From NCBI RefSeq assembly GCF_014268595.2, contig NZ_CP077091.1, positions 1,820,501 to 1,884,500 on the forward strand: a stretch of 64,000 nt of DNA, in the 5' to 3' direction. The notes under the pieces are model-generated. The model had not been told where the DNA came from and did no database searches. It saw only the letters and a program-made list of their open reading frames with translations. This document shows positions 29,655 to 38,328 of this stretch, in pieces. The translations under genes were made by a program, and so were the position numbers. Numbering within the stretch: position 1 is the stretch's first letter; each line of letters starts with the position of its first letter. The DNA is from Pseudomonas hamedanensis. GTDB taxonomy: Bacteria > Pseudomonadota > Gammaproteobacteria > Pseudomonadales > Pseudomonadaceae.

Positions 29655-30017
29655 TTACGGCGCGATCGGATGTTCGACCAACACCGATTCAATGTTCTGC
29701 TTTTTGGCTTTCACCAAAGCCGCATCAACCTGCACCTTGCGCGCTTCAGCTTCAGCCCGGGAATTGAACGGTCCGATGAGAATCCGCGTCTTGCCGCTGC
29801 TGTCCTTGATAACGGTCGGAACGAAAGCATGCTCGATCAACCAGCCACTCAGATCGCTGACGGCCTGAGGGGTTTCGCCACGCACCTCGAGATCCCACTG
29901 CGGCGCCGATGCCACCGCCGGCGCAACCGCCGCTTTGGGTTTTTGCTCCTCTACAGGCTTGCCTTCACCACACCCTGCCAATGCCAGTGCCACGACCAAC
30001 CAAACCAATTTGCGCAC
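29655..30017 (-). CDS. SPOR-domain lipoprotein (120 aa)
   Basis: The 120-residue protein has a lipoprotein signal with lipobox LAGC (cysteine at residue 16) and a proline/alanine linker, followed by a SPOR-like domain from about residue 45 (WDLEVRGETPQAV to LVEHPIAP, with ILIGPFNSRAEAEAR). SPOR domains bind peptidoglycan lacking stem peptides at the division site. It is probably anchored in an envelope membrane facing the periplasm. It is divergent from rsmE, 250 bp away. Confidence 0.8.
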   Translation of the reverse strand: MRKLVWLVVALALAGCGEGKPVEEQKPKAAVAPAVASAPQWDLEVRGETPQAVSDLSGWLIEHAFVPTVIKDSSGKTRILIGPFNSRAEAEARKVQVDAALVKAKKQNIESVLVEHPIAP

Positions 30018-30267
30018 AACGCTTTCCTCGGAATTCTCAAAGCGGCGATCTTAACATTCATAAATACTTCGCGAGCCCCGCAAAATGGGCACAAAACAAC
30101 GAGATTGATGATTGCAGCCTCTGTATAGTTACGCCCTGGGAATTAATGCCGCTTCTGCGCGTCAGAAAGAGGCACCCAAACCGTGAGACTTCGCACTAAT
30201 CTATACGTACCACCGACTTCTGCACTGTCTGAATCAGGTGCCCTACAAAGCAATCAAGGAGAAGACC

Positions 30268-30462
30268 ATGCTGATACTCACCCGCAAAGTCGGTGAAAGC
30301 ATAAACATCGGTGATGACATCACCATCACCATTCTGGGCGTCAGCGGCCAACAGGTCCGCATCGGTATCAACGCTCCGAAAAATGTTGCCGTGCACCGCG
30401 AAGAAATCTATCAGCGCATCCAGGCTGGCCTGACCGCCCCAGACAAGCCACAGACACCCTGA
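30268..30462 (+). CDS. rsmE: CsrA/RsmE-family RNA-binding regulator
   Basis: The 64-residue protein begins [18 protein letters not shown] and matches CsrA along its length ([11 protein letters not shown] near the end). It resembles the RsmE paralogue of fluorescent pseudomonads rather than RsmA, which begins MLILTRRVGETLM. RsmE binds GGA motifs in mRNA leaders and represses translation of secondary-metabolite and biofilm genes under Gac control. The AAGGAG before the start fits the ANGGAN site, so it may bind its own leader. A longer start at 30238 was rejected. Confidence 0.88.
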   Translation: MLILTRKVGESINIGDDITITILGVSGQQVRIGINAPKNVAVHREEIYQRIQAGLTAPDKPQTP

Positions 30463-30681
30463 GCCACCCGCAGTCAGTAGCCAGTTCGTGTGCCTGCGCG
30501 CAATGACTGGCTAAAGATTCACGCGCCGTTTTGCCATCCGCTCCCCACTCCACTGGGTACGGCGCTTGAAACACCGGAACACTTCGTTACGCCTCCCCTT
30601 CCCTCTTGCCGCACGATACTACCTGCCATTCCTGTCACTGACTGTCGGACGTTTCCGATAGCGCACGGGGAATTCGCGCTC

Positions 30682-31137
30682 CTACCCCAAAGAGATGCCC
30701 CGCGCCATACCCGTCGCCGCGATGACCATGAGCGCCAGCAGCAGCGCTTCGACGTGACTGAGACGCGCAAACAACCTTGCTCGCCCGGTATCAGACACCA
30801 CTCCCCGCGCCTTGCCGATCCGCCATTTAATCAATGTGATCATCGGTGCAAGCTCGACTAGCAAAATCAGTACAAACAGCGTCATCTTCAGATGAAACAG
30901 CGGTTGATGAAGGTAATAGTCAGCACCTTTTTCGTAGCCACCAAAGGCTCGCATTCCACCGGTGATGAGCAAGATCAGCGCCGACACTCCCCAGAGATTA
31001 TCGGCCAGCAAAACCCGCCCGACCTCTCCCGTACCGGCCGCCAGACGACTGAACGCCGCACCACGCGTCAGCACGGCCCAGAAGCCCAAGGCAAAAGCCA
31101 GAAGATGCACAGCGGCGAGGAACCAGTGACTCAGCAT
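30682..31137 (-). CDS. DUF2214-type membrane protein (151 aa)
   Basis: The start at 31137 (MLSHWFLAAVHLLAFALGFW) gives a 151-residue protein with about four membrane helices and a short basic tail region between helices 3 and 4. The arrangement fits the DUF2214 family as I know it. Its role is unknown. Longer readings upstream contain a basic non-membrane stretch and lack a convincing ribosome-binding site. It is the last chromosomal gene before the integrated element. Confidence 0.75.
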   Translation of the reverse strand: MLSHWFLAAVHLLAFALGFWAVLTRGAAFSRLAAGTGEVGRVLLADNLWGVSALILLITGGMRAFGGYEKGADYYLHQPLFHLKMTLFVLILLVELAPMITLIKWRIGKARGVVSDTGRARLFARLSHVEALLLALMVIAATGMARGISLG

Positions 31138-31280
31138 CGCTACCCCCAATCGGCAATCGTTAGAAAATCGGCCAGTCAGTAGTAGTCGAAAAAACCGCAA
31201 CGTGCCGCGGCGTATCGCGGGTGTCGCGAGACAGCGAAGAAAAAACGAGGGGGCGGGAGAAGCCAAATCGCAGGCAAAAA

Positions 31281-31313
31281 AAATCCCAAGCAGCTGATGG
31301 AAGCTTGGGATTT
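31281..31313. terminator. terminator-like hairpin
   Basis: An 11-bp perfect stem (AAATCCCAAGC / GCTTGGGATTT) preceded by an A-run and followed by T and A. It lies upstream of the DUF2214 gene, so it probably ends transcription from an older or neighbouring unit. Confidence 0.6.
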
Positions 31314-31635
31314 AAAAATGCATAAACCGTGGTGGTGAACGCGGGACGGATGTTACTTAAATTCACAACCCTCAACAAGGCTTTTTGGATAACCGGTCGG
31401 TTAAAAAAACTCGTAACCTGTTAAATATCCGACAGATTTACGCTTCGTCCGGCATCAACCTCTTTCCCGGAACGTCCAGACTGAATCATGCATTCTCGAG
31501 CGGCCACAATCGTGGGGGCAAGCATGGCGGCAAGGCAGAGGTTGTTTAAGTCGGCATGTCTAAAAGTACAGGAATGGGGCCTCTGCAAAAGTTTTGCAAA
31601 TCGCAGACAACAAAAAAGGGCCCACCTTTCGGTGG

Positions 31636-31718
31636 GCCCTTCCAGACCGCCCAGCAGAGCGGATTTTGTTTGGTAGGCGCGATTGGACTCGAACCAACGA
31701 CCCCCACCATGTCAAGGT
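31636..31718. repeat. attL: 83-bp direct repeat with tRNA-Val 3' remnant
   Basis: These 83 bases are identical to 40519-40601. They contain the last part of tRNA-Val(GAC) (encoded CCA at 31671-31673 up to the anticodon stem) and part of its terminator. After 31718 the two copies diverge, so the left copy lacks the 5' half of the tRNA and is not functional. This is the left end of the integrated element, and its terminator arm should be the original chromosomal copy. Confidence 0.93.
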
Positions 31719-31794
31719 CTGCTAGAAGCATGCTCCTAGCCCTGCTGCTCTTGGACTTCACAGAACGCCCATTCACATCTATGAGGCGTCAACA

Positions 31795-32751
31795 ATGGCA
31801 AATTTCCGCTTACTTCCGTCCGGCAACTGGAATGCTCAGGTACGGGTTAAAGGCAAATCTCCCCAGTCGAAAACCTTCAGCACCAAGGCCGAAGCAGAGT
31901 CATGGGCGAAACAAATCGAAGCCGTGACGTTGGATCGCAAGCGCCACACCATCTATACGCTCGGGATGATTTACTGCGAAACCATGCTCAAGAGTAAAGG
32001 AAGCTACAACCACGCCCTAAAGATCGTTGAGCACCTAGGCAAGCATTTCACGCAGCCTATTCATGAAATCACGCCGCAGATGATCAATGACTTCAAGATC
32101 ATGCGATTGAAGAAGGTCAAGCCGTCCACGTGCAGAACGCAGCTCGCATTCATGTCACGCTTCTATCGATTCGCTAAACGTGGGTTACTGATAGACATTC
32201 ACAACCCCGTGAGTGATATCGCACTCCCAAAGCCTGATCGATCCTCTGACAAGGTGGTACGTGCAAGCGAGCTTGAGCGATTACTGGCGAAGCTTTCTCC
32301 AACAATGAAGCTCATCGTTGAACTGGCATATGAGACTGCCATGCGGCGCTCTGAAATCCTGAAACTGAACAAAGACTGCCTGCACCTCAATGAGCGTATT
32401 GCCGACGTGATCGACGGAAAGAACGGAACGAGGTCTGTCCCCCTCACCCATCGTGCTGTTGAAATCCTTCAACTCGCCGAACTCTGGGCCACCGTAGATC
32501 GCCATCCGCATGGCTTGATCTTCACTGTCACACCCCACGCAGTCTCTCAGGCTGTCCGTCTGGCACGCGTAAAGGCTGGACTTGATAGCAGCGTCAGGTT
32601 GCACCAGCTCAGGCACACCAGAATCACCAATGTGGCGAAGAAAGGATTCAACAACGCCCAAATCATGATCGTCTCAGGACACAGAGATACTCGATCCGTA
32701 GCGCGGTACTCTCACTTGAACGTCAGAGATGTGCTGCACCTTATTGATTGA
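31795..32751 (+). CDS. tyrosine-type site-specific integrase
   Basis: The 318-residue protein has an N-terminal arm-binding/core-binding part and a C-terminal catalytic domain with the full set of residues: Arg in ETAMRRSEILKL, His-x-x-Arg in LHQLRHTRITN, the second His in SGHRDTRS and the nucleophilic Tyr in ARYSHLN. It begins 77 bp inside the left attachment repeat and reads into the element, a typical place for the integrase that recombines attP with the tRNA gene. No excisionase gene was recognised, although the XRE-like regulator could influence excision. Confidence 0.93.
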   Translation: MANFRLLPSGNWNAQVRVKGKSPQSKTFSTKAEAESWAKQIEAVTLDRKRHTIYTLGMIYCETMLKSKGSYNHALKIVEHLGKHFTQPIHEITPQMINDFKIMRLKKVKPSTCRTQLAFMSRFYRFAKRGLLIDIHNPVSDIALPKPDRSSDKVVRASELERLLAKLSPTMKLIVELAYETAMRRSEILKLNKDCLHLNERIADVIDGKNGTRSVPLTHRAVEILQLAELWATVDRHPHGLIFTVTPHAVSQAVRLARVKAGLDSSVRLHQLRHTRITNVAKKGFNNAQIMIVSGHRDTRSVARYSHLNVRDVLHLID

Positions 32752-32982
32752 CCAACCCAATGGGCTGCCAGCCTCGATTAACTGGAGGGTTGGCGGCCTC
32801 GGAAACTCGCTCAAACCATCGATAAACCCCAGCAGAACCTTCATTGATTTCTTCCTACTCCAATCACCCAGCTCCATTCCGCCCAGTATTTACGGGGTGA
32901 ACTGATCGTCTGGGCTAAGCAAAGAGCGGTCTCCACTTCGAAAATTAGTTTCTGATTAAATTTCCCATGTCAACCTTTGATC

Positions 32983-33010
32983 TTGACCACTCATCGAAAT
33001 CGTGTATAAT
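32983..33010 (+). promoter_or_regulatory. sigma-70 promoter of the replication gene
   Basis: TTGACC (32983-32988) and a perfect TATAAT (33005-33010) are separated by 16 bp. A short inverted repeat CCTAC-CCA-GTAGG follows near the expected start and may bind a regulator. Confidence 0.8.
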
Positions 33011-33045
33011 TCTCAGCCTACCCAGTAGGTAGACAGACAATGTTG

Positions 33046-33093
33046 AAGCCTCCGCCGCGACCACCGAACAGGTGTCTTGCAAGGGGGCTTTTT
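33046..33093 (+). terminator. terminator-like hairpin in the rep leader
   Basis: Arms AAGCCTCC (33046-33053) and GGGGGCTT (33083-33090) can pair with one G-U. An inner CACC-GAACA-GGTG hairpin lies between them and a T-run follows. It lies between the promoter and the rep start, so transcription attenuation, perhaps through an antisense RNA, is plausible. Confidence 0.6.
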
Positions 33094-33137
33094 CACGCCT
33101 GTGATTTACCAAACCAAGCCGGCACAACCCGAGAGGA

Positions 33138-33158
33138 ATGCCTATGCAAATGAACTGA
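33138..33158 (+). CDS. possible tiny leader peptide before rep
   Basis: ATG-CCT-ATG-CAA-ATG-AAC-TGA reads MPMQMN. GAGAGGA lies just upstream, six bases from the second ATG. The stop lies 15 bp before the rep start, so translation of this leader could couple to rep. It is short enough to occur by chance. Confidence 0.25.
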   Translation: MPMQMN

Positions 33159-33173
33159 CAAAGGAGAACGACA

Positions 33174-33800
33174 ATGGAATTCGACTGCCCAGCTTTTACC
33201 GCAACACCCCTCATTCACGCTGACGGATTGCTCATCAAACCAACTACTGGCGAAATCGTTGGCTACGACGACAAACCTTCTGTCTTCAGTGAACGCCCTG
33301 ACTACCAGCCAGAACTCAGCAAATGCCGAAGTGCTGACGATCTGAACGAGGTCCTGTCACACGTAGACCGCCGCAAGCTGCCTTCACATACTCTGCGCTC
33401 CCTGACTGACGCTCAGGACCAAGCCCATGGGGTATGGCGCCGGACAGGCATGGACTGTCGTATCACTGTCCCAATGATGCACACTCTCCACAAACTGCAT
33501 GGGCTGGTTCAGTACCGGAACATCATCATCATGTCTCAGGCTGATCTGGCGAAGGCGCTGGGTACGTCAGAATCGAATCTGTTGAAGAAACTGGGCACGT
33601 TGATCAGCAGCAATATGGTCAGAGTCAGCACCTCACGACATGGCGGCATTCGCACAGGCGAGATCAAGCTGACGGTAAATCCTCGCCTTATCTTCCGTGG
33701 CGACGACCATGCACGGGAGGAATACGTGAAGCACTGGTATCTGGACCCAGCAGACGACAGGTCGATTCCTGCCGAGGCCGCACCGAAAGTCGCGGCATAG
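33174..33800 (+). CDS. RepL-like plasmid replication initiator
   Basis: The 208-residue protein has a winged-helix region in its C-terminal half: MSQADLAKALGTSESNLLKK, then GTLISSNMVRVSTSRHGG, ending with KLTVNPRLIFRGDD. The order of helix, recognition helix, wing and NP-x-LIFRGD tail resembles RepL-type initiators as I remember them. The first 80 residues are not recognised. Strong AAAGGAG precedes the ATG. A promoter and terminator-like leader upstream support a regulated replication gene. An alternative is a winged-helix transcription factor without replication function. Confidence 0.65.
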   Translation: MEFDCPAFTATPLIHADGLLIKPTTGEIVGYDDKPSVFSERPDYQPELSKCRSADDLNEVLSHVDRRKLPSHTLRSLTDAQDQAHGVWRRTGMDCRITVPMMHTLHKLHGLVQYRNIIIMSQADLAKALGTSESNLLKKLGTLISSNMVRVSTSRHGGIRTGEIKLTVNPRLIFRGDDHAREEYVKHWYLDPADDRSIPAEAAPKVAA

Positions 33801-34297
33801 CTCACATCACTTTTTCAAAAAAGCTACGCAGGAATCTTGCCGCAAACCACGAGCTTCAAGGGGTTGGGGAAAGTCCTATTATATACAAGGATTTTCTCGC
33901 ACCAGACCGACAGGTCTAAGCTCGATACACCTCGACCGGAGGTCGTAGCTCAATTACCTAAAGTGTTACTGGGGAATAATATTGATGACAATCAATTCCC
34001 CTAAAAGAAAGGTATAACCGTGTGTCGCCGCGACACGGTGTCATCCTTTCAACTCCGTTGATTATCTCTTCACCATACCATCAAGAACGGCAGTTCTTCT
34101 GGAAGTTGTGGTTATGTGTTTATTTATCTGGATGATAATCCAAGTGGTGTCGCAGTTGAGTTGAGGTGCGGAGAAATTGGGCGTTCGCCCGAGGGATGTC
34201 CTTCTTTGAACATCCGTTCAGGATGCCGCCAGCTAACGTAGGTGCGAACGGTCCAGTGACGCTGGTAACGCACTCGCTCTATGGTTTAATGCTCTGC
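33801..34297. other. non-coding structured region, possible origin
   Basis: No convincing gene is present in these 500 bp. Inverted repeats cluster: AGACC-GACA-GGTCT (33904-33917), CGACC-GGA-GGTCG (33933-33945), GGGGAAT...ATTCCCC (33971-34001) and CCGTG...CGACACGG (34018-34038). The first two share the same GACC/GGTC arms. Such clusters next to a rep gene suggest a replication origin or a small structured RNA. Confidence 0.5.
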
Positions 34298-34531
34298 TTA
34301 CCACTTGGACTCCTGTCCGCTCTCAATCCACGTTTCATTTCTACGTTTACCACTGGCCCCTAGAATCTGCCTAATCTGTTTGTCAATCTTCCTGTTGTGC
34401 CAGTCATTGCTCCGCATGGTGATGCCCCAGACGAAGAGCCAAATCCCACACGTAGGGATGCACATCAGCAGGTGCAGGATGTGATTGGTCTTTCTCTTCT
34501 GACTGGTCAGATAGTAAATCTGATCGTTCAT
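34298..34531 (-). CDS. small membrane protein of mobile element (77 aa)
   Basis: The 77-residue protein (MNDQIYYLTSQKRKTNHILH) has a basic N-terminus, one clear hydrophobic stretch (HLLMCIPTCGIWLFVWGI) and a charged basic tail. The pattern KTNHILHLLM...CGIW-LFVW resembles small membrane proteins seen on phages and islands, sometimes linked to superinfection immunity, but the link is only a resemblance. It is convergent with nothing obvious and stands on the minus strand of the element. Confidence 0.6.
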   Translation of the reverse strand: MNDQIYYLTSQKRKTNHILHLLMCIPTCGIWLFVWGITMRSNDWHNRKIDKQIRQILGASGKRRNETWIESGQESKW

Positions 34532-34595
34532 GTTCGTCCTTGTTCGACTGAAGGTTGGTCCTAAGTAATTGGTTCACGTCAGTTCTCGAGCAGAA

Positions 34596-34916
34596 TCAAC
34601 GCAACCAGCCATTGGCTGTCATGGCTGTTTTACCGCTGGGAAGCTGAATAAGTGCTGACTTATCGCCGTCCTTGGGACCTTCTATGAAATTCACCTTGGT
34701 AGCAGTAGAGATCGTTCGGCACTTGCCTGAACTGATCAAGCGTTCGGCCTCATCTTCATCCTGATCAAGCGACGCCTCCACCATCTTTGTCCAGTCCCCT
34801 GCTTTGTAACAAACCACCGAACCAGCTACCAGCGTTCGCTTTGGGTAGGTGTCTGCCACAGCGGCAGCAGATGCGATTAGTGGTAGCAGACACAGCAAGC
34901 GAGAAACGTTCTTCAT
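34596..34916 (-). CDS. exported protein of unknown function (106 aa)
   Basis: The ATG at 34916 (AAGGAT upstream) gives a 106-residue protein starting with a clear signal peptide (MKNVSRLLCLLPLIASAAAV). The mature part has two cysteines (VVCYKAGD and GKCRTIS) and an otherwise soluble composition. No family is recognised. It is divergent from the XRE-type regulator. A longer reading that starts at 35120 would run through the start of that regulator and was rejected. Confidence 0.65.
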   Translation of the reverse strand: MKNVSRLLCLLPLIASAAAVADTYPKRTLVAGSVVCYKAGDWTKMVEASLDQDEDEAERLISSGKCRTISTATKVNFIEGPKDGDKSALIQLPSGKTAMTANGWLR

Positions 34917-35042
34917 CAAGCGATCCTTCGAAAAAGCAATGAGTAGGATCAGCATAATGCCACTACCAAATGAAAATGTAACGATTGGTGTGTCACGCTT
35001 TGGTGTGTTCACGATTAGACAGCATCCCACCATCATCCACGG

Positions 35043-35264
35043 ATGCATACAAACCAGACACTCAGAACAGCTTTCGGCCAAAGAATCCGCGACCTTCGCA
35101 AACAGCAGGGCATCAGCCAAGAAGCCTTTGCGGACAAATGTGGATTCATGCGGACCTATATGTCACGTATAGAAACAGGCACTGCCAACCCAAGCCTTGA
35201 AGCAGCCAAGGTGCTCGCGGACGGCTTGGGAATGACACTATCCGACTTGCTCCGCGATCTTTGA
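35043..35264 (+). CDS. XRE-family helix-turn-helix regulator (73 aa)
   Basis: The 73-residue protein is essentially one XRE/Cro-type DNA-binding domain (IRDLRKQQGISQEAFADKCG, recognition helix MRTYMSRIETGTANPS, then LEAAKVLADGLGMTLSDLL). Small proteins of this kind act as controllers of restriction systems, toxin-antitoxin modules or element maintenance; no restriction gene is adjacent. The divergent gene at 34596-34916 shares its promoter region and is a likely target. Confidence 0.88.
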   Translation: MHTNQTLRTAFGQRIRDLRKQQGISQEAFADKCGFMRTYMSRIETGTANPSLEAAKVLADGLGMTLSDLLRDL

Positions 35265-35452
35265 AGAGCTAGTCCCCATCTCGCACCAAGCCACTCCAGT
35301 CCCCGATTGTTCACAGAGCCTCAAGCAGCAAGCATTGTTGTGGCGGAGCAGCCGCTTTACATCGGTCCTACGATCTCTGACGAAGGATGCTCACGAAATA
35401 GAGGCCGTCCAAACTAGTCATGGACGGCCAAACACTCCTATCTCAAATCTAA

Positions 35453-35686
35453 CTAGCTCTGTTGCACCGGATGAACCAATAGTTGCCACAAGATTCTAGC
35501 CCCAACTGAATGTTGACGATGGTTCTGTGGTGGAAGGGTGTGCCCTCCTGCTATTGCGATTTCATCCCCACATCCAGTGCACTTGTAGATACCTGCATAT
35601 GGAGCCGAGGTGCCCGGAGTGTGGGTTTGATCGAACGCCGCATCCTCACTGTGGGTCAGGGCCTTTCCATTCTTATAGAGTGCCAT
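35453..35686 (-). CDS. zinc-ribbon-like small protein (77 aa)
   Basis: From the ATG at 35686 (MALYKNGKALTHSEDAAFDQ) the product has 77 residues, with a CTGCGDE knuckle and a His-rich segment GGHTLPPQNHRQHS that may supply further metal ligands. It resembles a family of small Pseudomonas accessory proteins found on islands, function unknown. An in-frame TTG two codons upstream is an alternative start. There is a clear AAGGA upstream. Confidence 0.7.
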   Translation of the reverse strand: MALYKNGKALTHSEDAAFDQTHTPGTSAPYAGIYKCTGCGDEIAIAGGHTLPPQNHRQHSVGARILWQLLVHPVQQS

Positions 35687-35783
35687 CTTCAATCCTTCGT
35701 TAATGCCATCCCATCGTGGCGGCTTAACTATAGCCTTAAGCCATGATGCTTGCAGTTGTCCTGATGCAGCATCATAAAACGAC

Positions 35784-35883
35784 CGTTAAACGATACCTTC
35801 CGGACGGGCGGCATTACGCACCATAAAAATAGTCTTCGTACATTGATGATACCTTGGCATACTGATGCCACGTTAAATGATAC
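35784..35883. repeat. repeated CGTTAAAYGATAC elements before serine recombinase
   Basis: CGTTAAACGATAC (35784-35796) and CGTTAAATGATAC (35871-35883) differ at one base and lie 87 bp apart, directly upstream of the resolvase-type gene. An inverted repeat ATGATGC...GCATCAT (35743-35775) lies just before. These may be subsites of its res site. Confidence 0.45.
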
Positions 35884-35895
35884 GGAGCCTTCACC

Positions 35896-36465
35896 ATGTC
35901 ACGCACATTCCTGTACTGCCGCGTTTCCACTGCTGGGCAATTCACCTCCAACCAAGTGCAGGAAGTTAAAGCTGCTGGCTTCGATGTGCAATCGAGCCGC
36001 GTAGTCGAGGAAACCATTTCAGGCAGCATCGCCGCCAACGAACGCCCCGGCTTTCAGAAGCTGATGGATCGTATGGAATCTGGTGACGTGCTGATCGTTA
36101 CCAAGTTGGACCGCTTAGGTCGCAACGCCATGGATGTGCGTCAGACAGTCGAGCACCTTGCAACCACAAGAATCCGTGTTCACTGCCTCGCCCTAGGTGG
36201 CGTAGACCTCACCAGTGCAGCGGGTAAGATGACCATGCAAGTGTTAGGGGCTGTCGCTGAATTTGAACGTGATTTGCTGATCGAGCGTACTCAACAGGGC
36301 CTGACCCGTGCCAAGGCTGAAGGTAAGAAGCTAGGACGCCCAGAAGCAACCGACACGACAGCATCAGTGCAGCGCCTGAAGGCCAAAGACATGACACAGG
36401 CACAGGCAGCAGCCGAACTCGGTATTGGCATTGCCACAGTCAAGCGTCATTGGAATAAAGCCTGA
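35896..36465 (+). CDS. serine recombinase, resolvase/invertase family
   Basis: The 189-residue length is typical of small serine recombinases. The N-terminal catalytic domain has the Ser in [11 protein letters not shown], Arg residues in [12 protein letters not shown] and the E-helix start [18 protein letters not shown]-terminal helix-turn-helix follows ([21 protein letters not shown]). It should cut and rejoin DNA at a res-like site; plasmid-multimer resolution fits the rep gene nearby. GGAG lies before the ATG. Direct repeats upstream are candidate binding sites. Confidence 0.9.
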   Translation: MSRTFLYCRVSTAGQFTSNQVQEVKAAGFDVQSSRVVEETISGSIAANERPGFQKLMDRMESGDVLIVTKLDRLGRNAMDVRQTVEHLATTRIRVHCLALGGVDLTSAAGKMTMQVLGAVAEFERDLLIERTQQGLTRAKAEGKKLGRPEATDTTASVQRLKAKDMTQAQAAAELGIGIATVKRHWNKA

Positions 36466-37018
36466 CGCCCAAAAGATTCGCCCCGGCCCCATTTAGGTAG
36501 GTGTATACCGGAATGAAGATTGAAGTGTAATACCTCCACAGGCCACGCTCTGTAAGGGTTTCAGCTCACACCGTCATGCACACCAGTGTCCGAAGTTACA
36601 CAGCAGCCACAACGACCAACAACGTAAGCACGAACACACAGCCCGCTCTGTCGCGGGCTTTTTCATGTCCTCAATTCAGGCAGTCACAACGCTGTATCAC
36701 CAAGCGTCTGACAGCACCTACGAGCAACGCCATTACAACTCAATACAGCCCAACACTTGCCCCTGATTGACTCCCCAGAAGCCTTGTGAGCAGCCACAGA
36801 GGATAAGCCGTGCGTAGGGTTTCCATCACTTATTTTAGAATCACTCAGCTTTCAAAACAGCGTGGCCGTGTTCGCGTTAAGAGGGTGTCTCTTTAACCCC
36901 CGCTTTCAAAACGCAACACACCACACAGCCCATTCATTATTTTTGCCAGTTAGATTTGAAGCAGTTCCAACAATGCAAAGTCTTTCCGGGTGGCGGCGGG
37001 GATTTATACCGTAAAAGA
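36466..37018. other. non-coding stretch with terminator
   Basis: No convincing gene lies in these 550 bp. A short plus-strand frame (36576-36770) has no recognisable content. A rho-independent terminator is present (AGCCCGC...GCGGGCT followed by TTTTT, 36640-36663) in the plus direction, fitting the end of the serine recombinase transcript. Confidence 0.6.
36640..36663 (+). terminator. rho-independent terminator after serine recombinase
   Basis: Seven-bp G+C-rich stem AGCCCGC / GCGGGCT with a short loop and T-run. Confidence 0.8.
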
Positions 37019-38224
37019 TCATTCGTCTGGTGAAGGCTCTGAAGTCATGAATTCACTCTCAAAGAACATGAAACCCTCTACAGCTCTTGAAGAGAAAAGC
37101 ACCCCCATTCTACTCATCTTTTCGCTATACCCAAGATCACGAACGCTCATGATGAGTTCAATCTGATACTTAACCTTCTCCGAGAGCAATGACAGCAAAT
37201 AGGAGATAAACTCCCGAACGACAGAGTAGTTAGCCTCAATATATTCAAGCTTGACACTTTCGATTCTAACGCCAAGCGTGTCCTGCCATAGATCACCATA
37301 CTCGTACTTCACTGGCACGCTACCATTAAAGTACACCTCACCGATTTTTAGCTTGTTGACGTTAAAGTTTCCGTGCAGCAAATCGTTCCTGTCATTCATG
37401 AGCTGATAGAAGCTTCTACAAGAGACGTGTGAATGATCAACCGGTCGCTCAAGTCCCATGCAGTTAATATGCAGTAGTTGTAGTCTATTTGATATCGTGT
37501 CTGAAACAAAGTTCCTGTACTTGAGGTCGTCTTCCCTCATCTCGCTTTTGGCTAGTGCGAAGATTAAAAGATTGATGAAGGTTTCTGCCAGCACAGGAAG
37601 CATGCACCTCAAGCCGAATGCGAGTCCGGTGCCGAAGGTGTATCTTTCAGCCATCTCCGAAAATCTTTCTTGATAGGTTTGCATTTCCTCTGCGGAGGTG
37701 GGGGTATGCACTCTGTCTACTGCTGGTGACAAGTTAAGCTCTCTCAGCTTGTTGAGCTGAGTCTCAATCGTTGATTCTATGCTGTAGTAAGGATTCACAA
37801 ACTCAGTCCACTTTTCAAGCTGCATACGAATGGCCGTCATCTGCTTGCCATAAGCACCAAGGTCTGCCCTGATTTGCGATACAAGATTAGCTTTGGTAAT
37901 TTCTGGCCGGTTAAAACTTCCTAAAAACTGAACTTCGGTACGGTAGTTATGACCTTGAAACATGACCATGCCGTCATCATTCATTAGGGTCCATTCCCAA
38001 TGTATTAAGTTATCGGAAGAATCATTCCTCAGAAAATTCATGAAACCATTAGGTGGGCCATACTTGGCGTAGAGGTAACAGTAGATGCTTATTGGTCTGA
38101 TTTCGTTTTTTAGAATCCAACCCGAAAAGCCTTTTGGCTGACGCTTTTCTATTAGAATCTTGACCAGTAACTTAGGCGGGATCACTTCCAGTTTTAGAAA
38201 GTAGTCCTGGCGATCTTTGTCCAA
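37019..38224 (-). CDS. uncharacterised protein with HEPN-like motif
   Basis: The 401-residue protein starts at a TTG (AAGGAG seven bases upstream). It is soluble apart from one hydrophobic helix near the middle (MLPVLAETFINLLIFALA). The segment MNDRNDLLHGNF at about residue 283 carries R-N-x3-H, the form expected in HEPN-domain RNases and binding domains, and it lies in a helical region. The rest is not recognised. The gene is AT-rich compared with chromosomal neighbours (about 42 percent G+C in a sampled line) and is the last gene of a three-gene set. An effector role is inference from the motif and context. Confidence 0.8.
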   Translation of the reverse strand: MDKDRQDYFLKLEVIPPKLLVKILIEKRQPKGFSGWILKNEIRPISIYCYLYAKYGPPNGFMNFLRNDSSDNLIHWEWTLMNDDGMVMFQGHNYRTEVQFLGSFNRPEITKANLVSQIRADLGAYGKQMTAIRMQLEKWTEFVNPYYSIESTIETQLNKLRELNLSPAVDRVHTPTSAEEMQTYQERFSEMAERYTFGTGLAFGLRCMLPVLAETFINLLIFALAKSEMREDDLKYRNFVSDTISNRLQLLHINCMGLERPVDHSHVSCRSFYQLMNDRNDLLHGNFNVNKLKIGEVYFNGSVPVKYEYGDLWQDTLGVRIESVKLEYIEANYSVVREFISYLLSLLSEKVKYQIELIMSVRDLGYSEKMSRMGVLFSSRAVEGFMFFESEFMTSEPSPDE

Positions 38225-38328
38225 GGTTCGCTCCTTATTTAAGAAAAGGCGTTAGCTCGCCTTGGCTCTTCGTACTCCCGTCGACATTACGGATATCTCG
38301 GCCAAGCTCCGCCAAGCGATTCAAGACC

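Noticed and set aside
34166..34363. Plus-strand 65-residue frame in the element
   Set aside because: No ribosome-binding site or recognisable pattern, and it overlaps the better-supported membrane protein gene on the minus strand.
36576..36770. 64-residue frame after the serine recombinase
   Set aside because: Low-complexity Thr/Asn/Ser content and a terminator hairpin runs through it.
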